Shown here: piece by piece, positions 22,855 through 34,827 of the stretch
Layout: each line of letters starts with the position of its first letter
Position numbering within the stretch: position 1 is the first letter of the stretch
Assembly (NCBI GenBank): GCA_020744425.1
Contig: JAGMUV010000010.1
Coordinates: forward strand, 1,364,001 to 1,428,000
Direction of reading: 5' to 3'
Origin: Dactylonectria macrodidyma
Lineage: Eukaryota > Ascomycota > Sordariomycetes > Hypocreales > Nectriaceae
Length of the DNA stretch: 64,000 nt
The notes under the pieces: generated by a model
Databases searched by the model: none
What the model was told of the DNA's origin: nothing
Seen by the model: the letters and a program-made list of their open reading frames with translations, nothing else
Program-made: the position numbers and the translations under genes

Positions 22855-24539
22855 ATGTCTCAGTCAGAGAAGCTCGACGTCGAGGCCGGCAAAGCTCCCG
22901 AATCTCCTCTCCCACATACCGATGTTACTCAGGGACAAGTCGCCGAGGTCAAGCGCGCATATGACATTCAGAACCAGTTTGCCGTCTTGCGTGGCTTGCA
23001 TAATGCCGAAGCGTGGATGGACAGGAAGCTTGGGGTCGAGACGCAGGGCATCGACCGTATCCCAGAGGAGGAAAAGCAACCGCCGTCGACATGGAATATT
23101 TTCTTGATGTGGTGGTCGCTCAATATCCATGTTGGTGTCTTGCCTCTGGGACTCTTGGGACCTGAGTTCGGTCTTTCGTTGAGGCAGTCGGTTGCAGCTT
23201 CAATTATCGGCATAGTGCTGGGTGCCATGACTACTTCATACACGGGAACATTGGGACCAAAGGTAAGCTGCTTCTTCTGCCTGGGGTCGGACCATTGCTT
23301 ACAGTCTGTTACAGCTTGGTATGCGACAAATTGCCACGTCTCGCTACTCATTCGGCTTTTGGGGAGCAAAGCTCTGTAGCATCCTCAACATCGTCGTGGG
23401 AGGCGGTTTTGCCGTAGTCAATTACGTCGTCGTGGGACAAATACTAAGCGCCGTGTCCGACTACACCATGAGCATTACAGTGGGTATCATCATCATTGCC
23501 ATTGTCTCATATGTCGTGTCCATCTTTGGTTTCAAGCTCATCCACACCTTTGAAAAATACTCTTGGATATACACATTCATTCTTCTTTGTGTCCTTCTTG
23601 GCCAGGCTGCCCCGCATGTAGATGCAAGCGTCCCAGGAGCAGACGGCAACTCCGGCCTCGCCTATGCCGGAACATTCCTGACAATTCTAGCTATCAACTT
23701 TTGTAAGTAAATGTCGAATTTTCCGATTCACCAAACATATCTGGACTGCTTACACATATTTGACAGCAAACGCCTCTGGATGGTGCTCTATTGCCGCCGA
23801 TTACTATTGCAACTTTCCCGCGAGCACCCCAGCCTGGAAGACGTTTCTCCTAACATTTTGGGGAATTGTTCTACCAACAACCTTTTCTGTTACTGTCGGT
23901 TGCTGCCTCGGCAACGCCGCTGTCACCGCTGCCTATCCTCCCTATGCTGACGCCTACAACAACCATGGCCTCGGTGGTCTTATCAAGCAAGTATACCATC
24001 CAGAAAGCTGGTCCAAGTTCTGCCTCGTCCTTCTTACTTTTTCGGTTCTCGGTAACAACATCGCCATTAACTATTCCTCTGGGCTAAGCCTGCAACTTCT
24101 GGGACACTACTTCCACGCCGTCCCTCGCTTTATGTGGTCCCTTGGCTTTGCCATTGTGATTGCCGTCCTCGCCATTGCCGGTCAACAGAATCTATCCAAC
24201 GTCGTCAATGACTTTGTATCTCTTCTTGGTTATTGGACGGTCAGTTTCACTTTTGTTCTTCTTATCGAGGACCGCGTGTTCCGTCGCCGCGACGGCTACG
24301 ACTTGACCGCTTGGGATCAACCGAGTCAGCTACCCTGGGGCGTTGCCGCTGTAACAGCCTTGTTGGCAGGGTACCTCGCTGGAGGAGTGCCCGGCATGAG
24401 CCAAACGTGGTATATAGGTCCTGTTGCTGCCAAGTTTGGAGGAGATGGTGGCGATGTGGGGATTTATCTGAGCGCTGCTATTACGGCAGTTTGGTATCCT
24501 ATCGCACGATCTATTGAAAAGAAGTACACCGGTAGATGA
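22855..24539 (+). CDS. NCS1-family purine-cytosine permease (FCY2-like)
   Basis: NCS1 permeases import nucleobases with protons across the plasma membrane. Exons are 22855-23262, 23315-23702 and 23767-24539, with introns of 52 and 64 nt, giving 522 residues. The cytosolic N-terminus carries a short acidic stretch and then TWNIFLMWWSLNIHVGVLPLGLLGPEFGLS. The SRYSFGFWGAKLCSILN segment is characteristic of the FCY branch. About twelve hydrophobic segments follow. It converges with the unknown gene on the other strand (58 bp between stops). It does not obviously belong to either neighbouring group of genes. Exact substrate (cytosine, adenine, other) cannot be read from the sequence. Confidence 0.88.
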
Positions 24540-24597
24540 GTATAGTAATAGATGAGTTATTTCACGGATTACCATTGCAATCCACCATCTATTGCGC

Positions 24598-26157
24598 TCA
24601 AGCCCAAAGGAACTGCTCTTTGACCCAAGCACTGTCACTCGGGAAGAGAACCGCAATCTTCGTGTTGGCCCCGACATGAGGATACCCTTGTGGACGTCCA
24701 CTCAGCATGACGCCTCTGCAAAGTTGCCCATTGCCGATATTTAGAGGGGTGTCGAACGTCAAGGCAGGTGAAGATTGCAGGTCGGTTAAAGTCGAATGCT
24801 GCAAGTGAAGAAGCCCGACTATCTGTGGTATCGTGGCGACCAGGCCTTCGCCCGAACTGTACTCGTTGCTGAGTTGGGGTATCTTGAAGGCTTGCCGCCA
24901 CCCGCTGCCGCAGCCCTTCCAGTGACGTTCTTGGTTGATGATCTTGACGATTCGAGGGGGTGGTAGGTCGCCTCTGGCGAAGCACTTTACTTTGCCATTT
25001 GCGCGTCCCAGCTCGTAGCGGTTGGGTTTGATTTCTTCTTTGAGCATGCTGCAGATCTTTCTTGGCACTTCGAAAATCAAGGCAACGCGGTCGAGCTGGG
25101 TGATGGTTTGCTGGTCTGATAACTTAGCCTTGAAGAGGGAGATGGCGCCGATAAAATCATCACTGTACGTGATGACCGTCAGGTATTCGCTTTCGCCGCC
25201 CTTGTACTTGTCTAGGCCGAGTAGCTCATTCTCTAGGGACTGCAGCTGCTCGACTTCCTGAATTGAGAGCTGCTCATATGTAGGAGGGTTGGATGCCTCG
25301 TAGCCCTTAGTGTTGCCAAGCAGCGCTGGCGAGATTCGGATCGACCGATCTCCGGAGCTTCGCCACATTCCAAGCCATTGATATGGTGTAAATGATCTTT
25401 TCAGCATGCCAGGCAAGCCCGTTGCCGACAGCCCTCCTCCTGTGCCCATGACTTGCACGTTTCCGCCTATCTCGAAGTTGTCAAGAAAGCTATCAAAGGC
25501 TTGCTTGGTCTCGGCCACGAAACGTCCCTGGGGACGCAACGGGTACCCGACAACTGCTGCATTCCACCCTGGAAACAAAGGGACCGCGTTTTGATCGTAG
25601 AGACCATGTTTCCATTCAGGCTCCGACAGGGTGGTGGAGGCATGCACTGTCTCTTCGAACAAGGCTTTCTTCAGATAGAGCTCAAAGCGGTTGACGGGTG
25701 CTGGTTCTAGCTTCTGGGGCACTGCCTCAGGCTCGGGGCCATTCTCAACCTCGCGCTGATCATTTTCATCTGGCCCCGTGGCTCGCCGGGCAGTTTTGAC
25801 CGCCTCTGAGCACGATTTGCCAATTGATTTGATGACAGTCCAAGGAGACAGGAACTTGCGTCTCTTTCGACTGCGTCGTGCGTAACGTACCGCAACATCA
25901 ACCTGTTTGTTCCCGTGTTCCAGGTTCTCCACGACAGTTTCATGCGCAACAACAATATCCTCCCATGGATATTCCTCCGTTGAAGATGAATCCCCCTCCT
26001 GATCTGGTTCCGTATCTCGGCTCGATTCTAGGAGCTTAATTAGGGCTGTCGCCTTATCTGGCGTGGTCTGGTCTCCTCGAAGTAGTTCCGCCACGGTGCT
26101 TTGGTCATGGCCTGAGCAGTCCGTCTCGTCGATGGTTTGTTGCGTTTTGACCTCCAT
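24598..26157 (-). CDS. unrecognised 519-residue protein with a basic nuclear-type signal
   Basis: Single open frame from an ATG at 26157. The first ~90 residues are acidic and Ser/Thr-rich (low complexity). A basic cluster (YARRSRKRRKF) near residue 100 could be a nuclear localisation signal. From about residue 155 (PVNRFELYLKKALFEE) to the end the sequence looks folded, with Trp- and Gly-containing motifs (GTGGGLSATGLPGM, YSDDFIGAISLFK). No membrane segment or signal peptide. I do not recognise a family. It lies between the permease and the NACHT-ankyrin gene, on the same strand as the latter. Confidence 0.6.
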   Translation of the reverse strand: MEVKTQQTIDETDCSGHDQSTVAELLRGDQTTPDKATALIKLLESSRDTEPDQEGDSSSTEEYPWEDIVVAHETVVENLEHGNKQVDVAVRYARRSRKRRKFLSPWTVIKSIGKSCSEAVKTARRATGPDENDQREVENGPEPEAVPQKLEPAPVNRFELYLKKALFEETVHASTTLSEPEWKHGLYDQNAVPLFPGWNAAVVGYPLRPQGRFVAETKQAFDSFLDNFEIGGNVQVMGTGGGLSATGLPGMLKRSFTPYQWLGMWRSSGDRSIRISPALLGNTKGYEASNPPTYEQLSIQEVEQLQSLENELLGLDKYKGGESEYLTVITYSDDFIGAISLFKAKLSDQQTITQLDRVALIFEVPRKICSMLKEEIKPNRYELGRANGKVKCFARGDLPPPRIVKIINQERHWKGCGSGWRQAFKIPQLSNEYSSGEGLVATIPQIVGLLHLQHSTLTDLQSSPALTFDTPLNIGNGQLCRGVMLSGRPQGYPHVGANTKIAVLFPSDSAWVKEQFLWA

Positions 26158-27181
26158 GGTCCAATCACAAAAGACTGGGGGAGTTTAGAACATGTTGAAG
26201 CCGCAAACTTGGTGCGGGTGCAATGTTCGAGGCTGGTATGTGTCAACACAGAGTGATGAAAATGATGAGGCGGGGAAAAATGTGGCTAATTAGGTCCTCA
26301 GGTCAGTGCGCGTCACGACCTGTAATCCTTGTCATTTTTACTTCACTCTGCAATTATGGAGTACGCGATGAGACAGTTGATGCACGTGCCCCGGATCATT
26401 TTAAATTAGCCCCCCCCCTTTCCCCCAAAAAGAATAGGGAGCGATCGCCAGTCAATTCTAACAGCCAACTTCCATTATCGACTTTGATTACTCCGTATAC
26501 GTCGAAAAGATCAGGGCTTGAGCCCTTTACCCTACCTTCTGTAATGTCGAGCCTGTTATTCAGGGGGATGAATCCGAGTGGCTGATCGGCGGACGCCACA
26601 AGTCCAGCATTCTCTCTAGCCTAAAGCCTCGCGTCTTCTCACTCTTACGTAGCACATGGTGAACTGCCATAGCTGTTTACTAGCATACAACTTCACCTAT
26701 TTAGCTACAGTAGGAGTGATAGCTTTTAGTAGTGACTTGTCACGTGCCCTCGCAGAGTCCCGAAACTTAGGGGGCCGGAGATTAATCTCACACCTTCATG
26801 ACCCTACTAGTTACCCTATAGATAGTGACCTGAGTCCCTCGCTCTTCTCTCTTAGATATTTGTAGGAGGGCTGGATGTTTTATATGGTAGAGTCTAGATT
26901 GTAGATTGAATGTAGGGACAAAGAATGCTTCCAAACGTATTACTCACTCCACAACGAAATAGCCGGGAGGCAACTTGAGCCTTCATTCTAAATATTTGAC
27001 TGGCAATGAATAGGGATGAGGTAAAAATAAAGCAAAATCACTTAAAATAAGCCCCCAAATATTTGAAGGATATCAAAGATTATATTTTCATACTAACTTG
27101 TATACTCTAGATAGAAACACACTAACGACAAGAACTACATGGCCTCTCGGCTACACGAGGCTGTTCATGGTCCGGTTAACC
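26158..27181. other. intergenic
   Basis: Contains a C-rich tract around 26410-26425 and an AT-rich part near 27000-27100. No gene seen; presumably the 5' region of the 519-residue gene and the 3' flank of the NACHT gene. Confidence 0.5.
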
Positions 27182-30100
27182 TCAATCATTGTCCGCAAAC
27201 AACTTCAAGATATCCTGTCGATCATGCGACGCCGCGACATCCAGTGAACTCAGGCCTTCCCCGTTCTCAGCCGTTGGATCTACTCCCATCTCTACCAGCA
27301 GACCAAACAACTCGGCTACGTCCTTGTCTTGACGACCACTCGACGGGTGGGATCCAAAGAGAGTCCCACGTCCGATTAGATTAGGAGAACCACGCGCCAC
27401 AATGTGAAGCAGAGTATCCCCAACGTCGTTGATGGCCCGAAGGTCAAATTGTTTGAGAAATTGGCGATACCACTCGATATCATGCCTCTCTGGGTCGGCC
27501 ATTCCCTGCACTATGGTTTCGATAAAGCAAAAGACAGGCGTGTTACCCTTTGCATCCCGGACGTTTCGGTCGCACGCCTTGTCTAGCAAGACGTGGAACG
27601 TTTTCACCAGGTACTCGAGCTCTCTGGTTGTGCTGGACGAGTTCTCCAGCAAGCCGAGGTTTCGAAGCACCACATGCAGGTTGTTCTGTCCGTCTTCGTC
27701 TCCAACGCCGAGCGCGTCGGCACCGCGGTCGAGGAAATCGTAGGCCATCTCGTGCTTGTAGTACATACAATCGTCGCCATGCTGGCGGATCAAGTAGAAG
27801 AAAGCATCGTGTTCCTCGCTGTCCTTAAGTGACGTGTCGGCGCCAAGCCCTAGAAGCGCATCCACTACTTGAGGCGTTTGCAAGTGGCATTCTGAGAGAA
27901 TTGTCTTGTGAAGAGGCGTCTGCCCGCTTTCATCCTGAACGTTAACGTCTGCACCAGCTTTAATAAGTTCCAAAGCGAAAATGTCTCGTAGACCTTGGGG
28001 CACGTAGCCGTACCAAGAGCAAGCTGACAGCAGGGGAGTCATGCCAGAGTAACCCCTGGCATTGATATCAACGCCAGCATCCAAGAACGGCTTCACAGGC
28101 GCATTGTTGGCGCACACATGGTGAAACGCGTCGTCCTTGTACGGGCTCGCCCCGTGCTTTAGAAGTAGCGTCATAATATCAGGAATCTCCTTGTGACCCT
28201 GCTCATGTTCCATGATGCTTTGCTCCCATGCTTCAGCGCAGGCTTTCAGTGGAAGTATCTCGCCTCCGCTAGATGCCCCCTCGTATCGTGCATTGGGGTC
28301 TGTTCCTGCTTCTAGCATCGCTCTGACGGCCTCCAGGTCCCCCCGCGTGATGGCGGGGATCATGTCTGTCATAGGGTTGTATTCCGGCTCCGGTACGGGT
28401 TCAATCTCGGTAATGACCTCTTTGCAAAGGCGTCCATATGGTCCAGCGTTGATGCCGCGTCTCTCGTCAGTCTCACAGAGGTCGACGTATGTATAGCCCA
28501 CACTGTTAGTGGTAGCCAGATTACCGCCACGCATGGCTAGCAACCTAAGCGCGCGCGAATGCCACCAGAAGTGTCCTGTAGCCAACTTTTGCATGACTGT
28601 ATGGTCCTCGTAAGGCTTGAAAAAGGGAAAAACGACTCTGCTAGCGTTTGGTATGTTCTTGTATGACATGTTCGGGTCCGCGCCGATTTTGAGCAAGAGA
28701 TCAATAACATCGATATTGATCTCTCTGCGGTCCACAGCGACGTGGAGAAGCGGGGGCTTTATGCCATTGATATCCTTGATAAACGGGGCCATGACTTCAA
28801 GTACGGCATGGGAACCGCCCCGGACGAGCGTGTGAAGTATGGATTCGTCGTGGTAGAAAATCGGCTCCGTCAAGTCGATCCCAGATTTTAGAATCTCTGT
28901 GATTGAGTCGTACTGTCTTTTGAGAATGGCAGCCAAGAGCGTGTGGATCTTACTGTCAGATTCACCGCTCCCTTGATCTTGATCTCCTGGATTCGTATCT
29001 TGCTGCCCGCCGCTGTTCATTGTCGCTGTATTCTTTGACTGTCCCTCATCAGCGGCCTCCACCGCTCCGCTAGCTTTGGTCCCAGACAGAATAGGAATTA
29101 TCGGCGTTCCATAATTGGCGAGGAAGTTTGCAATGCCCACGGGATCTGGCCTCGCCAGCTGTTTCAAGAAAACGTCAAAAGATTTGTCGTGGTATCCAAA
29201 GAGGTTACCACGATGGGCATGGAAAGACCGCCGACGCTGATAACTCTCCAGGACCGAATCCGCTGCCATCGATTCGACATCTCGATCAGACTTTTCGAGA
29301 GGTATCGATATGGCAATTTGTAATGCCGTCAAGCCTTTCTTGTTCGTTCTTGTGATATCCGCCCCAGATTTGACGAGGATTTTGACGGCTTGCAGGTTCC
29401 CCGCTCGAGCCGCCTCGTGAAGGGGCGTCTCGCCATTATCGTCAGTGAAGTCTACGCTTAAGTCGCTCTCCATCATCTTCTGACAGAGAATCGCAAGAGA
29501 GTTGACGTTGCCTGTGGCGGCTTCATGAAGTGGGACTCGACCGTTCTTCGCCGGACAAGCAGCGTCTGCCCCTGCCTCTAAAAGCCTCCATACCCGAGCC
29601 TCACAGATGGGTGCTGCGAAGTGCAAAGGCATCACCCCTGCCAAGTCAGGCGCATTAACTTGCAGGTCGACTTCTGGCGAGAGCAGAAAGTCGAACCAAG
29701 TCACCTCTACTGCATCCGTATCACTCATGAAAGACCCAACTTTTGGCCGGCGTGCTGCAGAGTGGAGAGGTGATTGGCCAAGGTAATTTACGCGATCTTG
29801 GAGCAACCTATTCGGGCCAATGTAGCGAAGCTTAAGAAGGGCTTTGAGGCCGCGCAATGACTCGGCCTCTTTAAAGTGGGTTGGTTTGGCGTTGCTGGCA
29901 GCCTCGTGAAATATTGTATTTCCAAACCTGTCAACGGCGTCTGGCCTGGCGCCGTTTGTGCAGAGGAGCGTGACAAACTGGGCCATTTTGCGGGTTTTGG
30001 GAGCAAAGACATTGGAGTCATACGCTGGGGCCCCTAGGAGTAGATGCAAACCTTTGACTCCGGTTAGTTCCGACACTGGTGCCATGTGGAATAATGAGGA

Positions 30101-33100
30101 ACCGTTGCATCGCAGGGGTGTACTCACAGCCTTTTCCGTCCTCGTCTTGTGCCTGGATATCAGCGTCTCGGCTGAGAAACTCTGAGATTGCCGTGTCTCG
30201 AAACCTGCAAGCTTCCAAGAATACCGTTCGACCATGGTTGTTACGCGCTTCAAGCTCGGCTCCGCTTTCTATCAACTTGTCAATCATCATTTTGCTAGAC
30301 TGCCAGCTGTTTCCAGATGGAACACTGAAGAGGGCTGTCTCGCCAAGGTTGTTCCGAATAGTTGGGTCACTGTGTTTGAGAAGCTCAGCCAGACTAGCTT
30401 CAATATCTTGAGACCCAATTCGCTGACTCCAGGACTTGATAGCAAGATGAAGCGGTGTGTCTCCGTTCACATCTTGTTTGTTGAAATGGGCTCCTAGTGC
30501 TTGGAGGCCGCGAAGCGACATGGGTTGGGCGTCCCTTTGACCACATATCATGTGAAGGGGGCTTCTTCCGTCACTCCTGGCCGCATTGATGTCTGCTCCA
30601 TCTGCAGCTAGCAGCGATACCGCAGGAAGCTCCTCCTCCAGACCAGTCATCATATGGAGCGGAGTTGCGCCAAGCTTGTCTCTCACGGCTGAGTCGGCTC
30701 CGTAACGCAACAGAAGCGAGACGAAGGCAGTCTGGCAGCCGTCTCCCGTTGTCTTTTTCGGCCACTGGAAAAGCGCCGTCTGTCCTTGAGAGGTTACAGC
30801 GTTTGGGTCGGCGCCTCTCTCGAGAAGCACCTCTCCGATAGCGATGTAGTCTCGGAAACTAAGCAGTTCATGACTCGCCGCTCCTTGAGATGTTTTGTCC
30901 CATTCTGGAGTATCAGAGCCCAGCCCAGCCCAGGCATGCAGAGGAGTCAATCCTTCGTGAACGTCGCTCCGCGCCCTCTTGAGGTAGTATTCATCACGGC
31001 TAGCCGAATTCGTGCAGGCGATTCGGGGATCAGCTCCGTAACTAAGCAAGACCTTTGTTGCCTGTGTCCTATGAGCACGACATGCTGCCGATAACGCCGT
31101 GTTGCCTTCTTGATTCTTGCTGTCGATGTTCTCTCGAATCTCTGGATACTCTAGAAGAGTCTGCAGAACATCAGCATGCCCCCCTTCAGCTGCCCAGTGG
31201 AGCGAGATCGAAGCCCTTGTTTCGGTGTCAAACAATGGAAGAAGGACTTTGACGACTTCATTGAAGCCCATTCTGCAGGCGAGCTGGATCGCGGAACACC
31301 CTGAAAGATCTCGGTTTGTATCGCGCGCCCTGGGGCGACCTGGAAGGCAGCGGATGAATTTTCTGGACTCATCATTGCCAGATCCAAGCAAAGACTCAAA
31401 AGATTCATCGCTCCTAGGACCAATAAGACGGGCTAGATTGGCACCGGAGACGATTAAAACTTCGAGGCATTTCACATGGTTTCCCACGACGGCGAGGTGG
31501 ACAGCGGTCATACCACGAATGTCGGTTGACTCTGTCGAAGCGCCATTCGCAAGTAGTATAAGTGCTGTCTCGGGATGTCCTCTTTCAACAGCGAACATGA
31601 GAGCTGTGCGGCCAAGCTTATTTGCTTGACAGTGGACATCAAGTCCATTGCATAGCAAGTACTCGATGTATCCCGTTAGTCCAAAGTGAGCAGCAATGTG
31701 CAGTCTTCTCAGGTCGCCATCCTTCAATGGTTTGCTTAGCTTCGATATTTTTGTCCATGCCTTTAGTTCGTGGCTATCGTCCCGTAGCAAACGGTCCAAT
31801 AGTTTGAAGACCTCGTCATCCGGGGCAGAAACACGGGCGACATGGTTCTGCCAGTATTGGGAAGAATATTGTAGAAAAGGGTCCATCTCTGATTGATCGC
31901 TTGACACACGACCCCAATAGTCTTCAATTTTGATAGAGGCCAAGACGCCAGAGAGGAGGTATCGGAGACAGGTCATGGCTAGTGTCTTGTGCGAGCCGAC
32001 ATCATTTACCTGAGTAAAACCGCTTTCGCCATCTTCGACATCAATAAAGTCCGAACCGAGGAGGAACTCTGCAAAAGAGTGATGACAGACATGAACCGTT
32101 TCGTCTTTCCGAACTTCGAGAAGTGGACCGCAACACCTTCTAATGGCTGCCTTGGCGACGCTAACGTCGTCGAACAACTTGTAGAAGAGAGAGACGTGTG
32201 CAAGCTGAACCAAGCGGAGAGGGCGGAAGCAGTGTAGGATCCACGGAAGAAGAAGTCGCTGCATCTTGTCGCCGTTTTCAAACTCCGCTGCATATTGGCG
32301 AAGGATGCTACCATACAGATCTGCGAGTGAGCTCGGAATTCTTTGGAGAAGTTCGTATACTGATGTCGAGCTCTTTACAATCTCGTCAAGCGTAAGAGAG
32401 GCATGAAGAAACAGGGACTTGGAGAGAGTCTCGTGAATCAAGTCCTGTTCATCCGAGGTATGACATCTCTGTGACTGCGTTTGCAGTCGGTATTTGATAT
32501 AAGTTGAGACATCGGGGCCAATCATGGTGCTACTCAGTCGAACGATCAAGGGGTTGAAGTCACGGATCAAATTCTCCAGTAGTGAAAGAGGGCGACTGGA
32601 AATCAGAAGTTTGACTGATCCCGCACCTGCAGACACCAATTCGAGAAGCGTGCTTGCCAATAATAACTCCTCGCCGGGAAGAATCTCGTCCCATGCGTCT
32701 ACCACGAGGCAGACCCGGGGAAGTGTGCTGACAACCGAGACAAAGAGCTTCCAAAGCTCGGGGTTTGATATCGAATCGACGTTGCTGTGCGTTTCCATAA
32801 ATTTCCGAACAAGCTGCCTCGTGTCTGGGACTTGAATAGCAATTTGAGCAATGATGTCGCGGACCATGGAGGCAAAAGTACAGTTGCTAGGAATGATGCG
32901 CCGAAAGAAGAAGTAAGCCACGATCGATCCATCGATGCTACGTAGACGCTCGATCACGGACGATGCGAGAATGGACTTGCCACTGCCCGGGACGCCTTTG
33001 ATCCAGAGGAGGTCTCGATCCGTCGAGCTGGACCAAGATTGGAAGTCGTGGTGCTCAAAGAGCCAATCTGAGGTGCCAGGCACCTTGATTCCGGCATGTT

Positions 33101-33287
33101 TGTGGTATTCGCTACCATCGCCATCGTAGTCGGTGGGCGTGAGCCAGTCCAGTGTCGCTTCCAGCGTCCGGGCCTGGTCTGAAATTAGGTCAGTTGTGCT
33201 ATCGCAACTGGCGTACTGAGATGGAACGATACCTGGGTCTTCGACGAAGACAAAGTCTTCAGACTTTGGGTCTTTCTCTTTATCCAT
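27182..33287 (-). CDS. NACHT-ankyrin STAND protein (NLR-like)
   Basis: STAND NTPases of this layout act as fungal NLR-like sensors. Exon 1 is 33287-30128, the intron 30127-30052 (GTGAGT donor), exon 2 30051-27182; 2,009 residues. Walker A is GVPGSGKS (residues 98-105) and Walker B LVVDAWDE (Asp197, Asp200). A winged-helix-like part follows (HHSFAEFLL), and from about residue 550 to the end there are roughly twenty degenerate ankyrin units (GRTALMFAVERGHPETALILL, GETPLHEAARAGN). Before the NACHT there are only about 70 residues and no recognisable effector domain. The start at 33287 is the first ATG in the frame; an upstream exon cannot be excluded. Unlike the HET gene, its ankyrin units are diverged. 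Confidence 0.88.
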
Positions 33288-34827
33288 GACACAACCAAGA
33301 GAGTCCTGGAAACGAGGTTGTGACGGGGTGGAAGTTATGTCTTGTCGATTCGATCCCTCGAAGTGCGTATTCTTCAAGGAAGGTGGTTGGAGTGAGGGGC
33401 ATTTTCACAAATGATGTACTTACTCCGTAGTATTTCGGAGGTATTTTAGTCAACAGGCAGAGGTTTGTGCTGCCAGCTGCGGCGTGTCTGGCTAGCATGG
33501 AATTGCAGTCGAGCTATTGGACAACTCATTGTCTAGTTAATTGTGGCGGCGCCTCACTTCGTATTCTCAGAATTAGAAAAAGTTTCTAAATCTGGCCTAA
33601 AGCCTTACCCTAGATGATACTATTTGGGCGAGAGGAGGGAGGTGAGGCTGTTTACTTACATAGTGAAATAGAAAATAATAAAAGCTATGAAGCATATTGG
33701 CATGTAGATGACAGTGACGACAGCAAACACGTATACGGCTCTGCTCAGTGCCATTCCTCGAGTCGATTCGCGCAATAAGGTTGCGATGAAGAGCTAGAAA
33801 GAAAGCAATTAGCAACGACGGGCGTTGAGTCTGAGCATCTTAGACGTTAACTTGTACCCCATCCCGGATACCCGTCACCTCCCTCATCTTGCGGTCGATT
33901 CGGGTTGGAAAATCTTCGTCACGGCATCCCTGCTCTCGTTGGCTTTACGCCAGTCTACTTCATCAAATATCTCGTGGGGTGTGACGTTGCGGGTCTATTT
34001 TTCATACAAGCATTTCCAGTCCTCTTCGAGCCCTCAATCGAGTTACCGGCAACACGTGGTGTTTCCAGCACAGTGAAGTAGAGTCTCAAGCGCTTGATCG
34101 AGCTGTCGAACATGACGCCCTCCACAGTTCGTCATTCAGCGAATCCTTTAACTGCCTCTCAGCCATTAGTAACGAGCCCATGCGCTAAAGTTAATTGGAC
34201 CCCGTCGCTAGCAACTAACGTCGACTGATGTAGCATTATTGGTGGCGTCTAGGGAAGATATCCATCCCTCCTCCCAGTGTTTGACCAGCAAGACTACCGC
34301 GGTTATCAATTGAGCTACACCCGTGCATTTTACGCAAGGAAAGATCCCATTTGCCTGCCACACGGACCTATTAGGCAGACTTGCATCATCCCTAAACGCA
34401 GATGAGCTGCGTTGCTACTGCTAAAGTAAGTGATGCGGTCGACGAGCGTAACAACCGTGTACGGCATGTAACGGTTTCTTGAGTTGTTCATCATCAGGAT
34501 AAATAAGACGTGGTCTCTTTGAAACAGGGAGTCTGAATCTTGGTGGAATCGACCTCTGTCGAGACGGCAACATCGACAACGGCGGGAATTCCCAAGCGCG
34601 GCATCGCATGATTAATCATATGGTTCATCGGTATATACCGCTAGCTAAGGAGAATTGGACGGTAATTGAATTGGTTGCCCAAGCGTCTGGCACTTTTGTT
34701 AACACAGAAAGCGAACTTCGGCTAGAGCGTCTACAATGTGGTCCTTGGAGTTAGCTAGGATTTATCCAGAGATTGCGCATCAAGATATATATCAGCAGAG
34801 CTTTGTACTTTACACTATGATGCATCA
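33288..34827. other. intergenic between the NLR island and the catabolic cluster
   Basis: About 1.5 kb without a gene I can support. One tRNA-like fragment near 34270-34323 is discussed among rejected items. This gap separates two quite different groups of genes. Confidence 0.5.

Noticed and set aside
34270..34323. tRNA gene on the minus strand (GGTGTAGCTCAATTGATA resembles the start and D-arm of a tRNA)
   Set aside because: No convincing anticodon stem, T-arm or closing acceptor stem follows. At most a decayed tRNA fragment.
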